From NCBI RefSeq assembly GCF_021353265.1, contig NZ_JAJTWU010000005.1:419005-483004 (forward strand): a stretch of DNA of 64,000 nt, in the 5' to 3' direction. Shown here in pieces: positions 55,001 to 61,000 of the stretch. The translations under genes were made by a program, and so were the position numbers. Every line of letters starts with the position of its first letter. Within the stretch, counting starts at the first letter, position 1. The notes beneath the pieces are model-generated. The model worked only from the letters and a program-made list of their open reading frames with translations. It was not told where the DNA came from and made no database searches. The DNA is from Pelomonas cellulosilytica (GTDB taxonomy: Bacteria > Pseudomonadota > Gammaproteobacteria > Burkholderiales > Burkholderiaceae_C).

Positions 55001-58000
55001 CCTTCACCCATTGCGCCTCGTCGGCGGCCAGCACGGCGAGCGCACTTGGGGCCGACGCGTCCTTCAGGATGGCAGTGCGCAGCGCCTTGGCGTGGGCAGT
55101 CTGCTCCGCAATGAATTCATCACGGGTCAGCGCCGTCACGCTGGCCAGCGTGTCGAAGCGGAAGGGCATCGCCAAGGCCTCTTCCTTCGTGATGTGCTCC
55201 TCGGGATCCTTGGAGAGGAACTTGGCCGTCAGCCCCTTGGAGATCTTGTCCAGCCCCGTGACGCCTTCGTCCAGGATACCGGCGGCTTTCCAGTCGGGGT
55301 GGATGGCGTAGAGCTTGTCGCGCAGGCCCTCGAAGTCGTAGTTGATCCACTCGGCCAGGCCGGGGTAGGTCTGGACCTTGAATGTCACGCCGGCAAAGCC
55401 ATTGGCCGCCAGGTCGAAGGCGTAGCCGGGCGCGAGGTTCCAGCCCAGGGTGTTGGTCATGCCATCGAGCGACGCCCAGGGCACGTCGGCGCGCACGCCG
55501 GTGGTGGGTGTCGTGCCGTAGGCCTGGTTGTTGCCGTCGCCCGCGGCGATCGCGCCGTCGGGCTTGCCGCCGACGTTGCTGCCGAACACGACGTAGGGCA
55601 GGTTCAGGCCTTCGAGCACGTACTCGCTGTTGCCCATGTCGGTCGCGCCGATGTCGAAGCGAATGTAGGGCGTGTCGACGTTCGTGAGGCTCTGCAGGCT
55701 GACGCTGTAGGTCGCTGCATCACCCGGCTGGATGTTGCGCGGGCCGCCGACGCCGATTGCGGCGTCGACTTCGATCATGCGCTCGACCAGGTAGCGATAG
55801 GGCTCGACGACGCGCTGGCCGTCGGGGTTGGTGACGATGACGTCATACACCCCCATGGGTACATGGCGCAGGTCGAACACGGCGCGGATGTGCGTGGCAT
55901 CCAGGACTTGCCAGCGCTCGGGTTCGATCTCGAACTCTCCCGGGCGAGCCAGCTTGACCAGGGCGCCCGCCGCGAAGCGGGCACCTTCAATGTCCATCGT
56001 GACCCAGCGGTGGTCGTCGTCACCGACACCGCCCTGGTCGGGCGTGACCTTGGTGATGGACAGCGGCAGCAGGTCGGCGCGCAGCGTGACCGGCGTGTTG
56101 ACACCGCCTTGCCGCGAGCGGACGAGGATGTAGTAGTCGCCCGCCTTCGTGGTGGGCACCAGCAGCGTCTGGTCGGGCGAGACCGGGTTGCTGTAGGCCA
56201 CGTCGAATGCGCTGCCGGTGGGCACGTCGTTCCAGCGCACATACACCTCGTTGGCACCGTTCGCGGCGGTCGAGTCGAGCAGCACGCGCAGCGTCTCGCC
56301 GGCGGCGACGCTGACCTTGTAGACCTGGGTCTGGCCGTCGGTGAGCGTCGTGGCCAGCGCCTGGCCCACGGTCAATGTGGGCACGTCGACGTGCAGCGTC
56401 GCGCCAGAGGCGGTGCGATTGTTGGCTTCGCCCGCCGGCAGGTTCAGGCCGGTATCGGTGTAGGTGATCTTGCCCTCGAAGACCTCGTTGTAGAGGTCCG
56501 GGCGCACGATGACGCGCCAGTTGCCGTCCTTCAGCGGCGGCAGCTTGGCCTTCAGCGTCGCGGTGTAGCTGCCGTTGGCGCCCAGGTCGCCTACATGCGC
56601 GACCTTGCCGATCGCGATGTCGTTCAGGTCCCAGCTGTTGTCGGCCGACAGGTAGAGCGCATCCGTCCAGCGGCCGTAGGCCGGGTTGATGGACGAGTTC
56701 TGGATGGTGAAGGTGATCTCGACTTCGTCACCGACCTTGGCACTGCTGGGCACCACGACGTTGGTCGCGACGAGGTCGGCCGGTGGCGGCGTCTCGATGC
56801 GCATCGGCTGCACGGCCGCAGCGTTGTTGTTGTCGTCCTTGCCGAACTCCAGCACCTGGCCGCTGTCACCGCTGCCCCAGATGCGGGCCGGGTCGGTGAC
56901 GACGAAGACGTAGTAGGGCCCCTCGAGGTCGCGTGGCGCCGTGTAGGTCAGGCTGCCCGTGTAGCTGCCGCCAGCGGCCAGGCCACCGCCGTGCTGCACA
57001 TAGCCGAGGTAGCGGTCCTTGCTCAGGTCCAGGAAGCGGTCCTTGGACAGGTAGACCATGTCGTACCAGTTGCCCTGGTCCGCCGGCGTCTTGCCGCCGA
57101 GGTTCTCCACCTTGTAGCCGACGGTGAAGTTCTGGCCGGCGTAGACGGCTTGCGGTGCCGTGACGCTGGTGACCTGCAGGTCCGGCGGTGTCGCCAGCGT
57201 GATGGGCAGCGCGATCTTGGCCGTGTTGTTGGCCTCGTCGCCGAACTCCAGCACGCCGTTGGTGCCGCTCTCGCGGATGACCGGCAGGCCCGCGCGGATG
57301 GTGCTGGGCACCTCTGCGTAGAAGTCCTTGAAGACGCCGGTGTCGGCCTTGACGATGAGGTTGAAGTTGCCGCTGATCGACGTCGGGATCGCGAACGTCG
57401 CCGACTGCGTGTAGCTCTCGCCGGGCTTCAGGAAGCGCGGCTTGCCTTTCTCGTCGGTCAGGTAGACCTGGCGGGCGCGCAGCAGCGTCTCGATCTCGCT
57501 ACCGCGGTCGACGAGCGGGTAGTCGCTCGGGTCCAGCGTTGCATCGCGCGACAGGTAGACGCCGTCCATCCAGCCCGGCACGCGGGTCTCGCGCGTGCCG
57601 CGGTTCGTGACGGTCCACGTGGCGGTGATCAGGTCGCCGGAGCTCGGGTTGGGGTTGTCGACCGTGATCGAGTCGATCTGCAGGTCGGGCTCGCGGTAGA
57701 CGATGTTCAGCGTGCCTTGGCCGAGGTTGTTGTCGCGCTGGGTGCCCTCAAAGACAGAGGTCGTGTAGTAGGTGTCCCGGGTGTAGGCGTTGTAGTCGCT
57801 GTACGGGGTGGGAGGCGCGTTGACTTCGTCTTGGGACTGGTACCGGGGGTCGGAGCTCTCGCCGCGGCCGAGGTCTGGCGCGAGCGAATCGGCGGCGTGC
57901 TTGCCGTCCGTCATCACGTAGATGTAGTACTTACCGTCCGTGCCTGGTGGCAGCTTGACGACGGCGCTGGCGGTGTAGCTTTCGCCCGCGCCCAGCGGCG

Positions 58001-61000
58001 TCGAGTTCGTGTGGACCACCGAGCCGATCTGCGTCGCGCGGCCGGGAATGAAGGTCGGATCCGGGCTGACCCAGATGTGGTCCAGCCAGCCCTTGGTGCC
58101 GCTCCACACGGTGGCGCCGAAGTTCTGCACCGTCCAGGTGATCGTGGTGTCTTCGCCCGAGTAGTTGGTCGGCTGTGTCGTCACGTTGGTGACGCGCAGG
58201 TCGGCCGGCGCGTTCGTCACGACGGAGACTGCGCGGTTGACGTTGTTGTCCTCAGCCACTTCGGCCACGTCGTTGCGGCCGAGGTAGCTGTAGCCGGCAT
58301 CCGTCTGCACGACGAGATAGCCGCCACTGACCGACGGGCCCAGGTTGAGCGTCTGGCTGACCGTGTAGCTCTCGCCGTTGCCGAGCGAGCGCTGCTGCCG
58401 GAACTCGCCCAGCAGCCAGGTGACGCGCGCCTGCGTCGGGTCGGGGTTGTCCATCAGCCAGACCTTGTCGGTCCACGCGCCCTCGTAGGCGTCGCCGCGG
58501 TTCTTGACGGTGTAGCCGAAGGTGTAGCCGCCCGCGGCCTGGGCGCTGGCCGGCGCTGTCACGCTCGTGACGACAAGGTCGGGCGGCGTGATGCCCAGCA
58601 CGCTGACGGGCCGGGCCTTGTAGTTGTTGTTGTCGGCCTGGGTCGGGTCGTCCGGGTTGATGTTGCTCGAGAGCGTGTCTTCCAGGATCGCGTCGTAGGT
58701 GTCGCTCCAGACGGTGATGAAGTAGTTGCCGCTCTTGACACCGTCGGGGATCTGCACGTCCAGTTGGCCGAGGTAGTCCTCGCCGACGGCCAGCTTGCCG
58801 GTATGCGTGACCTGGCCGATCTTGATGTCACCCTTGCTCGGATTGGGGCGCGTCTTGTCAACGGTCAGCCAGACCGTGTCGGTCCAGCTGTTGGTCGTCG
58901 CGGCATCGCCGCGAGTCGCGGCCGAGCCCTTGTTCACAACCTTGTAGTTGACCTGCACGGTCGCGCCATGCACGACCTGGTCCGGGGCGACGACATCGCT
59001 CGTGACGAGGTCGGCGAAGGGCACCGGATTGATGTGGAAACGTTCGGCGCGCGTGTTGTTGCCTTCGCTCGGGTACTCGTCGATGCGGTTGCCGCCGTCG
59101 GCCACGACGATCAGGTAGACGTCGCCGCGGTAGCGGATCGGAATTTCTACGCCGTTGACGGTGGTCGTGTAGTCGTCAAGGCCGCCCGGGCTCAGGGCGG
59201 CGCCGCTGTCCACGCGGGCCAGCAGCACGTCATCGGCGCTGACCGTGCCGTCGAGTGACAGGTAGACGTAGTCCTGCCACTGGCCGGAGGTCGCCTCGGG
59301 GCCGAAGTTGCCCACGGTGAACTTGAAACCGGCGCTCGTGCCGGCGGTCACGTCGGTGGGCGCCTCGATCTTCGTGACGCGCAGGTCGGGCCGGTCGTTC
59401 AGGGCGACGACAAGGGTGTCCGTGTCTGTCGCCGTGTTGTTGTTGCGTGCGTCGCCGTACTCGTAGACCTGCGGTTGGCCGCTGCTGCCCAGCAGGCTGT
59501 TGGTCACGACGCGCAGCCGGTAGCCGCCTTCGATCTTGACGGGCAGGCGCACCTGCTCGGTCCGCGAGTAGGTCTTGCCAGCCTCCAGGCCGCGGTCGTA
59601 CGTGTAGTTGCCCAGCACGACAGTGGAGCCGTTGGGGGCGAGCAGCAGCACGGTGTCCTGCCACTGGCCGGCCGCGCCAGCCAGGCCCTGGTTCAGCACC
59701 GTCCAGCTGACGTCGATCAGCGCGCCTTCCTGCGCTGTGGCGGGCGCGTCGAGGCTCTGCACGACGAGGTCCGGCGAATCGCTCAGCGTGACCGGCACGG
59801 CCACCGAGTGGCCGACGTTGTTGTCGCCGTAGATGAACTCATATGGGCCGCCGGTTGCGACGTTCAGGAACCAGTCGCCCGAGATGCCGTCGGGCAGGCG
59901 CACGTTGATGCTGCGGTTGTACGTGTCGCCAACGGCCATCTGGCCCAGGTGGCCGGCGCTGCCGAGGTCGTAGCGCTGGCCGCTGCCGTCGGCGTTGCGG
60001 CTGAGCCAGACGCTGTCGGTCCAGCCGGTCGTGTTGGTGATGCCGATGCCGCGGTTGGCCACGGTCCACTGCACGCTGATGTCGCGGCCGCTGTAGGCCG
60101 TGCTGGGCGTGCTGACCGACTCGACGCGCATGTCGGCGTACGGGATGGGCATCACGTCGGTCGCGTGGCCGGCGTCCTTGACGTTGTTCGCCTCGCTGCC
60201 GTTCTCCCACACCGCGGCAGTGGCGTCGGTCTTCACGAAGATCGTGCCGTGGCGGCTGAAGGCCGGGCCGAAGCTGTAGTCGAGGTGGCCGGTGTAGCTC
60301 GCGCCGCTGGCCAGGCCGCCGTCATGCGTGACGTTGCCCAGCACGATGTCGTCGCTGTCCCCCAGGACGCTGTTCGTGCTGTAGATGATGCGGTCGGTCC
60401 AGCTTGCCGTGCGACCGGCGCCTGGGCCCCGGTTCTGGACGGTCCACTCCACCGTGATGCTGGCCGGGTCTTTGATGACCTGCGTTGGCGCGCTGACGCT
60501 GAGCACGGCCAGGTCCGCATAGGCGTCCAGTGCGACGTCGATGCCCAGCGAGTCGATGTTGTTGTTCTCGTTGGTCGACTCGTTGTTGGCGTTGGCCGTG
60601 TCGGTGACGACGATGAGCCGCCACGCGCCTGACAGGTCCGCCGGCAGCGTGAAACCCAGGGTGCCGTCGCTGGACGCGCCAGCCGCCAGCGTGTCGATGA
60701 CGCGCTCGCCCAGCAGCAGGTCGCCGCCGTCGACCATGCCGTCCTTTGACAGGTAGACCTTTTCGCGGATGCCGGCCGCCGGCGCGCTGCCGGTGTTACG
60801 GGTCGTCCAGTTCAGCACGATGGCTTCGCCGCCCTGCAGCAGGCCGGTGGTCGAGAGGCTGCCCACGACGAGGTCGGGTGCCGTCACCGCGATGGCGGCC
60901 GTGGCGATGTTGTCGGTCTCGCTGGACTCGGCGACATAGTTGCCCTTGTCCGCGACGATCTCCAGCCGCCAGCTGCCCGGCGGGATGGCGGGCACGGCCA

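Noticed and set aside
53028..59258. Very long open frame (about 2000 codons) on the plus strand opposite the giant gene
   Set aside because: High GC makes the opposite strand stop-poor; the predicted protein is a low-complexity Arg/Val/Asp/Ala string without domains, while the minus strand has clear CARDB and other domains. The same applies to the plus-strand frames at 36867-40070 and 41958-44054.
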